In this document: positions 33,722-45,796 of the stretch, piece after piece
How positions within the stretch are numbered: position 1 is the stretch's first letter
Layout: each line of letters opens with the position of its first letter
Assembly (NCBI GenBank): GCA_016906335.1
Contig: JADEYG010000015.1
Coordinates: forward strand, 310,001 to 374,000
DNA: 64,000 bases
Direction: 5' to 3'
Source of the DNA: Novakomyces olei
Taxonomy: Eukaryota > Ascomycota > Novakomycetes > Novakomycetales > Novakomycetaceae
Program-made: the position numbers and the translations under genes
Notes under the pieces: generated by a model
The model's input: only the letters and a program-made list of their open reading frames with translations
Told to the model about the DNA's origin: nothing
The model's database searches: none

Positions 33722-35013
33722 TCACTTCCAATCACGAGATTCGTAGCTCCATATACGCGCACGCAAATCCCCGGAGCCCGTGGCAAAAAGCCTACCTGTC
33801 GGACTCAGGCTGACAGAGATAACGGAATTCTTATGGCCGTGCAGGACGAACTGGGTCTGTGCAGTTTTAGGGTCCCAAAACTGGACCCCTCTATCCTTGG
33901 ACCCAGATACAACCCAGCGTCCATCCGGGGAAAGACCTACAGAGAGCACAAAATCCTTGTGCCCATAAAACGTAGTACGGCAAATGCCTCTATGAGCAGA
34001 CGAGCCGGGAGCAGAAGCAGAGCCATTAGACCCCACTGCGCCCCTTTGCCGGGGCAGATTCAGGTCCCATAGCTTGATTGTCTTGTCGAGTGACCCACTC
34101 AGCAGTTCACGGCCATTAGGAGAGAAAGCAACCGAGTAAACAGAGTCACGGTGGCCTTCCAGCCGCTCAACAAGCTCCCCATTCATGCTCCATACACGTA
34201 CAACTTTGTCCAGTGATCCAGCGGCAACGTACTGCCCGTCTGGAGAGATGGCAATAGTAGTGACCCCATCTTCGATGGCCAGAGTGAGTATACACTGCTC
34301 CGTTTCCACGTCCCAAACCCGGGCAGTTCTGTCCCCCGAGCCAGAGGCAATGTACCGTCCATTGCGGGCATAGTCAAGGGAATAAATGTCCTGCTCATGA
34401 CCCACGAACAGGGAGCGAACACGCTTCTTTGCAATATCCCAGAGCCGGATCTGCCGGTCTTCCGCTCCAGTAGCCAGGTACTTTGAGTCCGGGGAGAAGG
34501 CCACTGATCTGACGTACAAGTCACCTTCTTGCTCAGAGGTGTCATCCTGCAGGGTCGTTATTCTGTGGCCAGTTTTAACGTCAAAGATCATGGCTGCCCT
34601 GTTGCACCCAGTGGCCACGTACTTGCCATCGTCTGAGAAACGGACGCAGCAGACTACAGAGCCATGCTCGAGCGTGTGAACGAGGTTGACGTCGAGTAAT
34701 CGCGGGACCGCCGGGTTGAAGACCACTGACCAGTCGGGGCCTTCTTTCCTATACTCGGGCGGAACTCGGTCCGGGTCAAGGTCGTTTGATGTTGCCAGCG
34801 TTCCCGCTGGCGGAGCGGTAGGGTTAGGGTTGGCAGCGTTTGTACTGGCAGCATTATTGCTGCTATTAAGCTGCGGAGGCTCGTTTTTAATAACAATTTC
34901 GCCCGGTCTCCCGGTGTACGGCTGGTCTGAAGGCTTGTGTGCCTCGTCTGTCCTTGCGCGTTTATTGCTTGAATGCAGCTGAGCGTCTTGGCCAGCGGAT
35001 GCTGGTTGCTGCT

Positions 35014-35044
<31 letters not shown>

Positions 35045-35821
35045 TTGCAAAACTTGCTGGTGAGATCCGTTGAGGTACCCGCCTTGAGGATTCGTATAAT
35101 AATTAGCTGAAGCATTGGCGGACGGCGTAGAGGACAAGAGGGAGGCCGATGGTGCAGCAGCTGGCTGAGGCGTGATTGCCATCTCCCTGCCGGTAGCCGG
35201 GATAGCAGTTCCTGTGCCAGGAGTGCCTGGAGCATGAATGGCTCCTGGCCCGCCTGAAGCAGGCGCAGGGTTATTGCCTGCTGCAGAGGTCATAATACCA
35301 CCAAAGAGATTATTCTGGCCGAGGCCGATTGAGGGCAGAGCAGGCTGCTGGGACTGTGCCTGGGACTGTGCCTGGGAATGTGCTTGAGGCTGTGGCTGCT
35401 GCGGGTTACCCGCACTCCCACCTGGTCCTGCACTGTTTGCGCCCCCACCGTAAGGACGGTGGTGCGGGGAACGGCCTACTCCTGCCGCCGCCACTGCAGC
35501 AGCAGCAGACTGCTGCTGCTGGTCTTTTATTTTGCCATAAGGATCACGAGCAGAATCGAGCTCTCGACGAAGCCGGGCAATTTCGTCCTCATAGTCCTGT
35601 TTGATACGACGGTGAGCCGCTTCGAGCTCGTAAACTGTCTTTTGTATATTTTGCATTTCCTGAATTTGGCTTGTGATCTTGTGCTCGTACTCGTCCTTGT
35701 GGATTTTGAACACGGAGGCTTCTTGAGATATACTGTCCACTTCCGATTTAACGGCCTCTAAAAGCTCTAGCAGACGCGGCGCGCCCGTGGCTGGGCCGGG
35801 CGCGCGGTACATGTTGGCCAT
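33722..35821 (-). CDS. TUP1: Tup1 transcriptional corepressor
   Basis: 699 aa, single exon. It forms the Cyc8(Ssn6)-Tup1 corepressor recruited by Mig1 and many DNA-binding proteins. The N-terminal tetramerisation coiled coil covers about 10-90 ([20 protein letters not shown] and IARLRREL). A long Gln/Ala/Pro/Gly-rich linker with a QQQQQ tract (about 95-340) is followed by seven WD40 repeats to the end (examples: [82 protein letters not shown]). The second Met ([10 protein letters not shown]) is the usual family start and may be the true one. Its likely partner Mig1 would act at sites such as those between the sugar transporters. Confidence 0.95.
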
Positions 35822-37055
35822 ACCTTTTGCGGGACTGCTTTATTCCCTGTGTGGCGTCAAACAAGCGGCGACAATGGGCAGAGCGTAGATGGATCAATAG
35901 ACAAAAGGCAGTACAGCCTGAGCAGCTCAAGTCGGATGAGCAATAGGCAAAAGCAAAAGTAAGCGCAGAGGCAGAGTCGAGGGCTGTCCGGTGCTTGTCG
36001 CGGGCTTGCGACGCAGAGACAGGCTTGGGCCAAAGCTAAAAGTGAGGCCAAGAGGGCAATAGAGAGTAAGGGAACAGCGATCAGAGAGACCTGCGAGCCA
36101 AACAAACTGGGCCAGAGCACAAAAGTGCACGAGAGCCAAGCCGGGTGGTCAGTAGAGCACTGCCAGTACCAAGACCGAGCCTTGGAGCAGTGGGAAGGGG
36201 GTAAGAAACGCACCGGGCGTCAAACAGCAAGAGCGGCCACTGCTTGATCCAAGCTTAGTTTGCCGCTGGAAAGAGTATTTAGGGTAAAGCTTCAATTGCG
36301 CACGCACAAGATCAATGCGCAGAGCGACACGTTACGCTATAGCACAAGCGCAACGCACGCTTGATCGCTTACACGGGTCGAGTCCGGGAAAGCGGCAATG
36401 CCTGGGCAAATGATCTAGAGCCTCATACAACGGCAATCATATAGAGTATAAAGGCGAAAAATCTGTGTATCACGAGCGTATTTTATGAATAAACAGAGGG
36501 GAGGCTACTGTGCTGCTTACAGTTGACCAAGTAAGATTAATGGTATTCAGCTAGAGGTGTATGTATATGTATTATTTGTGTGTATATAAATATTATATTT
36601 ATTTATTATTTATTATTTATTATTTATTATTTATTAATTAATTTATTAATTTTATATTTTAATATTTAATATTTTTATTTATATGTGTAGGTGAAGCATG
36701 TAGAACCGAGCGCCGGAATTCTCTTTTTATTCTTATTCTCACACTGATCGCTATTGACATTGACGGAAGCAGACGGTATCCGTGTACAAGATACTTACGA
36801 GCGTCAGGGTTTTTAAAATGTCATAATTTTGGGTTTCCTGTGTGTGCAAGTAAATGATTACGTAACCGGGATGGCTGCGTAGTACTGTAATTTTATACAC
36901 GACACAAGACGCGGGCGTGATCGCTTTCGATCATGTGGATGACATCAGCCAACGTCATGCATACGCACTTGATCAATGGCAAGAGTATAAATATGCGGCA
37001 TTTAACTGAAATTTTATTCTACATTATTCGACATCTCGTGCCGTAAGATTTCACA
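35822..37055. promoter_or_regulatory. Divergent upstream region of TUP1 and the small disordered protein
   Basis: 1.2 kb. The half near TUP1 has more balanced base composition and open frames on the minus strand (35857-36213) without domains, perhaps a long TUP1 leader. A TTATTATTTA-type microsatellite lies at about 36588-36645. The promoter of the next gene, with a clear TATA box, is at the right end. Confidence 0.5.
36986..36993 (+). promoter_or_regulatory. TATA box of the small disordered protein gene
   Basis: TATAAATA lies 63-70 bases before the ATG at 37056, with a compact pyrimidine-containing leader. This is a strong-promoter arrangement. Confidence 0.65.
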
Positions 37056-37457
37056 ATGGCTACCCGCAACACGGAGTCATTTACCCCAGGAGAACAAGTT
37101 AAACCACACAAACCACGTGATGAGCCCGTATCTTCGAGCGGCCATGCTCCGGGAATACAGGCCTCGCCTTACGATAAAGTTCCGCAAAACGAGCCCACAG
37201 TGTTACCCGCGGGAACAATTCAACGTGACGGGCGGCCTGCGGGTAGCTTAAACGCTCAGTATGGGAACGAGCAAGAAGCTAACCCTGAAAATCTCGGCGC
37301 GGATCCTTCGTTGCCCGGTGCTACTTCTGCAGATGTGGATATTGGAGCGGGCAAGCCTGCTGCCGGCACGACGAGCGCCGAAAGACACCATGATCTACAA
37401 CCTCACCGTCAAAAGCAGGGCACGGGGCTCGCGAATTTTGGACAGTCTACATTTTAG
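37056..37457 (+). CDS. Small hydrophilic, intrinsically disordered protein
   Basis: 133 aa, single exon, no membrane or signal segment, rich in Gly, Pro, Ala, Gln, Asn and charged residues and with no cysteine. The composition and size resemble fungal stress or stationary-phase proteins, but I recognise no named family. The ATG context (TTTCACAATGGC) and the close TATA box indicate a well-expressed gene. Repeated short words (LPAGTIQRDGRPAGSLNA) suggest weak internal repetition. Function unknown. Confidence 0.75.
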   Translation: MATRNTESFTPGEQVKPHKPRDEPVSSSGHAPGIQASPYDKVPQNEPTVLPAGTIQRDGRPAGSLNAQYGNEQEANPENLGADPSLPGATSADVDIGAGKPAAGTTSAERHHDLQPHRQKQGTGLANFGQSTF

Positions 37458-37706
37458 AGGCTCAACAGTTTAATCAGGCTGCCTAATTGAAATTGCTTTT
37501 GCTAATGACATGATAAATTGGGGGTTGAGGTTCCGAGGCATTTTTTTACATTATGATTCTTACCATCCTGTTGAATTACGCAGGTCTGAACTTTAAAAGT
37601 TTCAAACACTACAAACGATTAATTTTCCAAGGCTCTGTCATTTAATTAATTTATCCGTATCCTATTGAACTAGCTGGTCCAAGTCCTTGTAATATCTATA
37701 TTAAAG

Positions 37707-38656
37707 TCAACTGCTTCCTCCATTCGTCTTGGGAAACTCATACTGGAACACGACTGCATCCACCAGCCCATCAATCCCCTTCAGCCGTGCCGCGTCTTTG
37801 ATGAGACCTGCACGTGTAAAACCTAGACGATCCCATAAGCGCAACGACGCTACATTTGTTACAAACACAAGATTGAACACTGACGACTTGTATCCCTAGA
37901 CAAATTAATTTGGAATCCTTTCAATAATTTTGGACCTGGAATTAAGGCCAGCCCAGAACATGATTCCCTCTACTGAAAATAAATACCCTCAGAGCGAATC
38001 GATCTCGATTATATTGTTCAGAAAACAAATAGCTTTAAAAGATTTCATACATAAAATAGTACGGATTGTTAAATTAACGATAAAAAGAATAATAATTGAT
38101 AGAGAAAAGGAGCGCATTCCTACCAACTGAGGCGCAAAATGAAGGTAAGAAGAAGCCATGACGCGTCCGTATCCGGAACCGCGTTGCGCGCGGCACGTGA
38201 CAAATCCAGCATTACAAATATGCGAGCAGCGGCCGACATAGTTGGGTTTTATCTGCAGTAAGCATTGGGCCCCAAATAAAACACGTTGATTGAACTACAA
38301 AACGCAACAGCCAAGCCAAAACAAAAAGTTGGACCTACATAATAAGACCCGACCAAATCGGTATGCCAATCTCTAGAAGAGTCTGTAATAATTGCTTCGC
38401 TATCAAATTCTTCACAATTTTTCAGAAGCAGAATAACGTCTGCCGTAAACCAATACCGAGCAAAATCATCGACAGTGGAGAATTGCTCTTCGTAAGGATA
38501 AGTTCTGCCTTCTTCAATTATGAAATTGAACTCGCTTCTCAATTTTTCAACTAGCGCCAAGGGCAATTTGCCTTGCTGCCAAATTCCGCTGGGTACATGT
38601 GCAGCCCTTAAATGTTCGCCAGATGAAGTTTGCAGGGCGATTGGTTCGAGCGGCAT
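37707..38656 (-). CDS. GNAT acetyltransferase, Mpr1-type
   Basis: Three exons, 38656..38339, 38252..38124 and 37895..37707, in phase, give 211 aa. The family includes yeast Mpr1, which acetylates azetidine-2-carboxylate and proline-pathway intermediates and protects against oxidative stress. Family sequence: GSYYIKPNYVGRCSHICNAG, then the acetyl-CoA loop RAQRGSGYGRVM, then SSVFNLVFVTNVASLRLWDR and LGFTRAGLIKDAARLKG. The N-terminal half (EEGRTYPYEEQFSTVDDF) also matches. Substrate here is inferred. The intron acceptors TACTGCAG and TTGTCTAG are clear, while the donors GTAGGT and GTAGGA are unusual. Yeast Mpr1 is 229 aa. Confidence 0.83.
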
Positions 38657-39018
38657 ATTAACATAGTGCCCTCTTGTACGGCGCCTATAACGCGGTTAAA
38701 AGATAAAGCAAAATATATATTAAAGGACAGCAAGATAATATTTATTGATAAATAAATAAATAGATAAATATATTTATTTTTTTTAATTTAAAACCAATCA
38801 TTCAACTGATTCTTGGCTGTTTAGAGTTCAACCTAAACCATGCGGATGGTGGGTGGATGCTTCTTTTCCAGCAAGCACCATCTCGTAACTTGATCACAAG
38901 GTTGCTTAAAATTACGACTTATCTTGCTGCTGTATAAATGAGAACCTGAGGGTCTGAAGGGAAGGAACAACTCAATAATTAGAGATATATTGTATAGCAA
39001 AGGCGAAGCTGGGACAGT
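38657..39018. promoter_or_regulatory. Divergent promoter, Mpr1-type gene and DCR2-type gene
   Basis: 362 bases, with AT-rich TAAATA words at 38745-38790. No gene was seen. Confidence 0.5.
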
Positions 39019-40722
39019 ATGGCGCCATTTTACCGATACTCGCATCAGAGGCGATCGCATATTGCCCGCAGAATATTACTGGCAACTTTCTCCATGGTCC
39101 TTTGCCTGTGGCTCTTTTATCGGCCGGTAACTTATCCTCAGCTCTTATTGATCGGTCAGCCTGCAAGGCCTATCGCTGATATATGCGTTGTCACATGCTC
39201 TAATCTACCATTATTAAGGTATTTACTGCCCTGCTCTAAGCTACCAGACTCCAGCTTACCTGGCTGGTTCCGGCATCCAACGGATCTGTACCTCGGAACC
39301 AGCTGGATGTCTCGGGCTAATGTCTATGTTCGTTTCGATACTGGCGTCACCAGCGACGAATATGTATTACAAGTCAGACAGGGATCACGTCCAAATGGAC
39401 AAGAATCGCAGAACAATGGCATTGATGGATGGAAGGCGAGGCCAGGTGGCATTTGGTTGGGCTACGGTCCCGACCGCAGTAAGGCTATAATGGGCGTCGA
39501 TGTATTATTTGGTGTTGATGCAGTAGACCCTCGTCCGTATTGGCAATTGCTTCCGACAATGCTAAATGATGGCCACGAAGCTATTTTATCATTGCTGTCA
39601 TCGTCCTCTGTAGCTTGTAGCAATGGCCAAAATAATGGCGATTGTAAGGAAAAAGAATTGCTCCCTCTTCGAGTGCATAAGGGCAAATACAAAATTTTAC
39701 AGTTGGCGGATATTCATTTATCTACAGGAACCGGTGCGTGTCGAGATGCTGCAGAAGCTGCGTGCGAAGCCGACACACGGACACTGCAGCTAGTAGAGCG
39801 AATCTTGGATTTGGAGAAGCCTGACCTTGTCGTTTTATCCGGTGACCAGGTCAATGGGGACTCTGCTCCACATTCTAGATCTGCTGTTTACAAAAGCGTA
39901 GAGCCAATGATCCGTCGAGGGATTCCGTACGCCGCGATCTTTGGTAATCATGACGATGAGGGCGATTTAACGCGAGCGGAAACCATGCAAATTTTGGGGG
40001 CTTTGCCTCTCAGTTGGAGCAGAGCAGGTCCTGCAAGTGTTGATGGTGTTGGGAATTATCATCTTCAAGTATTGAATGAGAGGTATGTTCATCATTAAAT
40101 CATTAATCATTAATCATTAATCATTAATCGTTGATTATTATTTAAGTATTATTAACGTTTTCTAACCTCAAGCTCTGACGCGACTTTGATCGACCTGTAC
40201 TTTTTTGATACCCATACATACACGCCGGATCACAAATACCCTGGCTATGATTGGGTCAAGCAATCGCAAATAGACTGGTTCACGGCAGAATCTCAAGACC
40301 CGGTTTCGAGGCTATCAGCAGCCTTTATTCATATCCCCTTGCCCGAGTACCGAAACACTGATGCAGTTATGGTGGGCGGTATTCTTCGTGAACCTCCAAC
40401 TGCTCCCACTTTTAATTCGGGTCTTAGAAACGCATTAATCTCAGCGGGGGTGAACCTTGTTACCGCTGGCCATGACCATGCCAACGACTATTGCCTTTTG
40501 GACCGTGAAAGTAATAGCATCGCTCAAGGAATCGCTCTTTGCTACGGCGGTGGATCGGGGTACGGAGGTTACGGAGGATATGGAGGATATGTCCGTCGAT
40601 TGCGGGTCTTTGAGTTTGATACTGACAAACGGTCAATTCAATCATGGACTTGGCTCGACGGGGCCGATTCTCCCCAGGAGCATGTGACCCTAGCACGAGG
40701 TGGTCAGCTTGCGCTTCAATAA
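39019..40722 (+). CDS. DCR2: DCR2-type calcineurin-like phosphoesterase
   Basis: Two exons, 39019..40082 and 40173..40722, give 537 aa. A signal-anchor at about 15-37 precedes a lumenal or extracellular purple-acid-phosphatase-like domain. The metallophosphatase motifs are in order: LQLADIHLS (DxH), LVVLSGDQVNG (GDxxN-like), YAAIFGNHDDE (GNHD), FIHIPLPEY (H) and LVTAGHDHAND (GHxH). Yeast Dcr2 promotes START and dephosphorylates Sic1, and relatives act in the unfolded protein response; the role here is inferred. A Gly/Tyr repeat (GGYGGYGGY) lies near residue 490. The 90-base intron contains tandem ATCATTA copies and a CTAACCTCAAG end. The intergenic TA dinucleotide tract at 40739-40765 follows the stop. 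Confidence 0.87.
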
Positions 40723-40738
40723 ATATATGTGCACGCAC

Positions 40739-40769
<31 letters not shown>

Positions 40770-40870
40770 ATTGGTGAAAGAGACCAAAGATGATGTGAAG
40801 TATAGAATAGTCCGTGATATTGTCATTATAATGCAATGACAATGTATGTTTGTACAAAATGTCTGTGTCA

Positions 40871-41695
40871 TCAATTGCCTCTCGTAAGCTCTTCTATCCT
40901 CAACCCTAACGCTTTTCGCCGCTTTGTCATCCAATCTCCTAGCTGAGCCCAGATTTGCTCCTTTTCTTCGCGCGAGTAAGCAGCAACGCGTCCACTCGTA
41001 CTGGGAGCAACGAATACAAGGCTCCCAGCCCAAGCAGCCAAAGGATCCTCGCCGAACCGGCAGTCTGACTGAAACCCAAATTTAAAGCCCGACGAAGGCG
41101 GAGCACCGTACTTGTACCGGCAAACTGCGTCCCAGATGCCTTTCCCGCAGAAGCCAACTGCCTCTGGACGCAATCTTCGTATTTTATCCTCCAGTGCCTT
41201 TGCGTCTGACACCATCTCTGCCCGTGAGAGCTCAGACTGCTCTGCTGTAGGCCGATGGCAAAGGTTAGTAAGCCCAACGCTCCAATCAGTGGGCAGAGTT
41301 TGGTCGCGCGAAGGATGCAAACGCTCGCGACTTGGAACGACACGTGAACTGTGTAAAAGACGCCAGAATAAGTTTGTTGGACCAGAGAAAGCGTGCCCGG
41401 CCTGAGCCGTCGCAATTCCCGGATTGAGTCCTACAAGGACTAGAAGCAAGCCAGGCGCTAAGGCGTCTGGGACTTGCTTCAAGTGAGAATACTGAGATGG
41501 AGGCGCGTACCCTCTGGATTTCTTCCTGGCCTTCTTGATTTTGCCCTCTTGCCCGCGGATTTCTTTACGTGCCTGGCTAAAGTTTGGGCTGGCATGATTT
41601 GCAGCAACATCACTTAGCCGGTAGGCTTCGAGTATTCCCCCAAATGACGCTTTTGGTCTGTTTGCCGATACATCTTGGCCGGAATTGTCGTGCAT
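40871..41695 (-). CDS. G/T(U) mismatch-specific DNA glycosylase (TDG/MUG type)
   Basis: 274 aa, single exon. It should remove uracil or thymine mispaired with guanine, starting base excision repair. Uracil-glycosylase superfamily motifs: VGLNPGIATAQAGHAFSGPT (motif 1, including the Asn of GLNPG), FWRLL just after it, VGFCGKGIWDAV in the middle, and VAPSTSGRVA (motif 2, in the place of the usual NPSG). The basic N-terminal 75 residues (KIKKARKKSRGY) probably bind DNA. The best-studied fungal relative is fission yeast Thp1. The ATG is close to the U1-C gene on the other strand, 208 bases apart. Confidence 0.88.
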   Translation of the reverse strand: MHDNSGQDVSANRPKASFGGILEAYRLSDVAANHASPNFSQARKEIRGQEGKIKKARKKSRGYAPPSQYSHLKQVPDALAPGLLLVLVGLNPGIATAQAGHAFSGPTNLFWRLLHSSRVVPSRERLHPSRDQTLPTDWSVGLTNLCHRPTAEQSELSRAEMVSDAKALEDKIRRLRPEAVGFCGKGIWDAVCRYKYGAPPSSGFKFGFQSDCRFGEDPLAAWAGSLVFVAPSTSGRVAAYSREEKEQIWAQLGDWMTKRRKALGLRIEELTRGN

Positions 41696-41903
41696 GTGAG
41701 GGCCAAAGAGCCAATATAGATTATACTATATTAACGAGACGGGGTAAAAATATAATAAATGTCCGTAATTTCATATATATTAACAAAATAATAAAAAGTA
41801 TTAGAATATAATGAATATCCAAAATATAGTAAATATCCATAATTTACTATACACGGCTACGGGCACGTTTCATCTGCGATAATTCCAACGGCTTCTCAGT
41901 CAG

Positions 41904-42748
41904 ATGGCGCCATTCTACTGCGACTATTGCGACGTGTTTTTAACTCACGATTCGTCCAGTGTACGCAAATCGCACAATGTGGGCCGCAACCACCTTCAAC
42001 TAATCCGCGATTATTTTCAAAGTATCCTTTATGGCTGCGAAAACTTGTTAACTGGCAGATATATACGACCAATATGCGCAAGCGAATGTGGACCAGATCG
42101 CGGCAGCGCACGAGAGCGGCATAAACTTGTATCGTGACGGGCCGAAACGCACGTTTTACGGACAGCTACAGTTGCCGCCGCCTCCTGTAGCCGTTGTACA
42201 ACTGCCACAAGCCTATGCTTTTCCTCGTACGTCCTCCCTCGCACAATTTTATCTGTTTTTCTTGCCTGGTTTTCTCAATCATTTTGCTTTATGTCTATCT
42301 TCGGCTTATACAATGAGCCCTGATCGTAATGGCCTCTGTATATATTTAAAATCTTTGATGTGCCATCTCCTCTGTGTAACCCGTTGCTATACGGGAACAG
42401 CCAAGTATCTCATCTCTTTTGCTTTTAATCGTTTCTTTTGTCTCCAATTAAAGTCGTCTATATTGTCTTTCCAAAAGCATTTAGAGCCGTGCTTTTCGTC
42501 TGTCTCATTATATTGCCTTCTCCTGGCGCACATTAACAAATCAGCTCAGTCTACTCGCAATCCTCCTAAAGTCGGACAGCCGCCACCAAACATTATTCAG
42601 CCTGGAATGCAATGTAAGCTCAATTGCCTTTACAATATCTCTAACTTTTATAGTGCAAGGTGTACCGGGGGCCCAGCCTGGATATGCCAGCGCAGGATCT
42701 GGGCCTTATGGGCAAGCGCCACAGAGCTCAGGCTATCGTGCTTACTAG
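41904..42748 (+). CDS. YHC1: U1 snRNP protein C (U1-C)
   Basis: U1-specific zinc-finger protein that stabilises pairing of U1 snRNA with 5' splice sites. Four exons, 41904..42021, 42059..42226, 42545..42613 and 42654..42748, in phase, give 149 aa. The N terminus holds the matrin-type C2H2 finger, [20 protein letters not shown] then [15 protein letters not shown] second helix ([16 protein letters not shown]) and a Pro/Gly/Gln-rich tail ([12 protein letters not shown]) follow, as in other U1-C proteins. Intron 1 is 37 bases and intron 2 is 318. That a splice-site factor in this window is itself interrupted by three introns leaves room for autoregulation, but no direct evidence is seen. Confidence 0.92.
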
Positions 42749-42990
42749 TGCATGATTTCTATTTCGATACCCTCCATCTCTAGTATTTGACTTCCATACT
42801 ATTGAGGCAGTATATATGTGTATTCAATATCTCGTTATTTCGTGCCAGATTTACGCTCAATCTAGGGCTCTATTCGCCAGTTACTGTATATTATTCACTT
42901 TTAGCCAGATTGTCCCAAACTTTGATTCGAGTATGCATCAGCTACATCCACAAACCTTAAACACATGCAAAATCTTTAGAAAGAAATGCC

Positions 42991-43873
<883 letters not shown>

Positions 43874-45796
43874 CTTGCACTCTGAAGGATTAGACTTGCT
43901 GCAATAATACGCAAGTTGGTCTGCAGAGATTAGTCGCTTCGCGCTAAGACCAGTCAGTTTGATCCTTTAAACTGTTCCTAACTATAAGAAAACCCTACCT
44001 GTGTCATCCTTAAACCGATGCATTTCATTGGTTGGTCAACAAGGGTATATTAAGCGGGAAGACAGTACAATTGGGTAATAATTACGTTATATACGTTCCG
44101 TATTGATTACATAATCGTGTACTGTTTGCTTGAACCTTCTTGTTGTTCCTGCGCAACATGATTTATTATGGTGTTTAAATCCTTTAATTGCTTATAATAT
44201 AATGATGTATGAAACGACGTGTTATAGTGTAAGAATATTATTTAATACGGGGAATACTGCAATAAGCCCAATCGTTCGTTGATTGAACAGACAAGAATCG
44301 ATCATGATTGATTGCCGAGCGAACGGCTGTTAATCCTTATGCGCTTTACACTATTTGTTTATACTATTGAACTCTTGAACGTTAATTACGCAATACGCTT
44401 ATGGGGACTGTTGAATTTGCAAGCCATTATTTCTGTATAGCAAAGTATTGTGATCTTATTCCGTAAGACACTAATTTTATGGTCCAACACTGAGGCATTT
44501 CATATTCATACTACACGAGCGTAGCCTTATTTTCATTAATATAAGCTGCTCTTCATAAAGCTAAAATGTCAACTAGCGCCTGCAATAATAATTTGGTGCT
44601 TTCGCCCCATGATTACAGTTATGCTCGACTAAATCCTTATCTGCCGGCGTCACGTGCTGGACTGTGCGCTGAAGCGATCAAGCAGGATATGCTTGGCGTT
44701 GAGAGTACGTCATGATGGACCCATAGAGCAGAAGATTAGTTTTCATCCGGCATTACAAGTCTATCAGAATTGAAAACTAATAGAAAAACAGGAAAATAAT
44801 TGCGACGATCAAAAACGCTCGCCTTGGCAGACAGCTGCCAAGACCGTTGAAGAGTGTATACGTAAATAAATTTTAGTCGCGAATAGATAAACAAACTAGT
44901 CCTATTCAGAATTGTTCTATTAAATTTAAAGAAAAAAGCAATATCGGCAAAAACACCCCGCAATCTTTCAAGACAAGCGCGAAACGAGCCAACGTCTGAC
45001 GAGGCTCTTTTAGATACGGGCATACTGCCGTACGCAGATAACAAACATGAGACGTTTTACATATAATAAACTTTTTATAGTACGATATAACCAGATATCT
45101 ATAATTTCGTTTAATAAACATTGCTTATATAACTTGCTGTATATTAAGACATATTGCTCAGGAACCAAACACTCGGTTCTGCACCGGCAGATACAAATAT
45201 CCACAGTTGATCGCCCTTAAAGTCTTAGATGCGGAGCTTTTGCGCACGCATTTAATTCTTCTTTAATGCTGTCTAAGCCATCCTACTCTGCCATTGGGAG
45301 GAGCGTCCGCTAGTAATTAGTTCAACGTTTCTTTGTTTATTTATTAAGATTTGAATTGGGCAATTGCCCCAGCGCTCACTGTCGATTCAAATTGCTCGGC
45401 ACACAATCATCTGTCGAAGACTTTCAACGTTCTGAAAGGGCAAACTGCTCTGATTAATTGTTTGGTCGTACATTTAATTGTTTATATTACCTATTTATCT
45501 ATACACTCAATTTCGGCTACTTGGATTGCATCAACGAGGTCCTGATATTCATATTGCCTTGCCGGTTTTTCTGGTCCTGCAATACTATTGAACAACTGCA
45601 GCGTTGGCTAATTTAGCCAACGTGCCGACTTACTTTCTTGTTCAATTTGATTTACAGATTCATTTCCTTTTTGATATCGCCCATCAGTGAGATTCAAAAG
45701 CAACTGATAACCGACTCTTAAACTCCACTCGCACTCAATCTGCCTAGAAGTCTTACGATCGCTTTTCCAATTTTTTATTTAATTTATTCACAACAG
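43874..45796. other. Long region with one possible small exon, otherwise no gene recognised
   Basis: 1.9 kb. An ATG at 44566 opens 46 codons (MSTSACNNNLVLSPHDYSYA onward, through NPYLPASRAG and AIKQDMLGVE) that end at a GTACGT donor at 44705. It looks protein-like, but I could not join it in phase to later exons. Coding-like frames at 44793-44855 and 44930-45070 are not resolved. A perfect 9-bp inverted repeat lies at 45602-45622. The segment 45623-45796 probably includes the 5' part of the deacetylase gene. Confidence 0.4.
45602..45622. promoter_or_regulatory. Perfect palindrome CGTTGGCTA-ATT-TAGCCAACG
   Basis: A 9-bp perfect inverted repeat with a 3-bp spacer, 175 bases before the first deacetylase codon that can be assigned. 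It could be a dimeric factor site or an RNA hairpin. No factor is known to me for it. Confidence 0.5.

Noticed and set aside
35857-36213. 118-codon minus-strand frame upstream of TUP1
   Set aside because: It is Cys/Leu-rich with no family similarity and ends against the TUP1 leader, so it is more likely untranslated leader or promoter.
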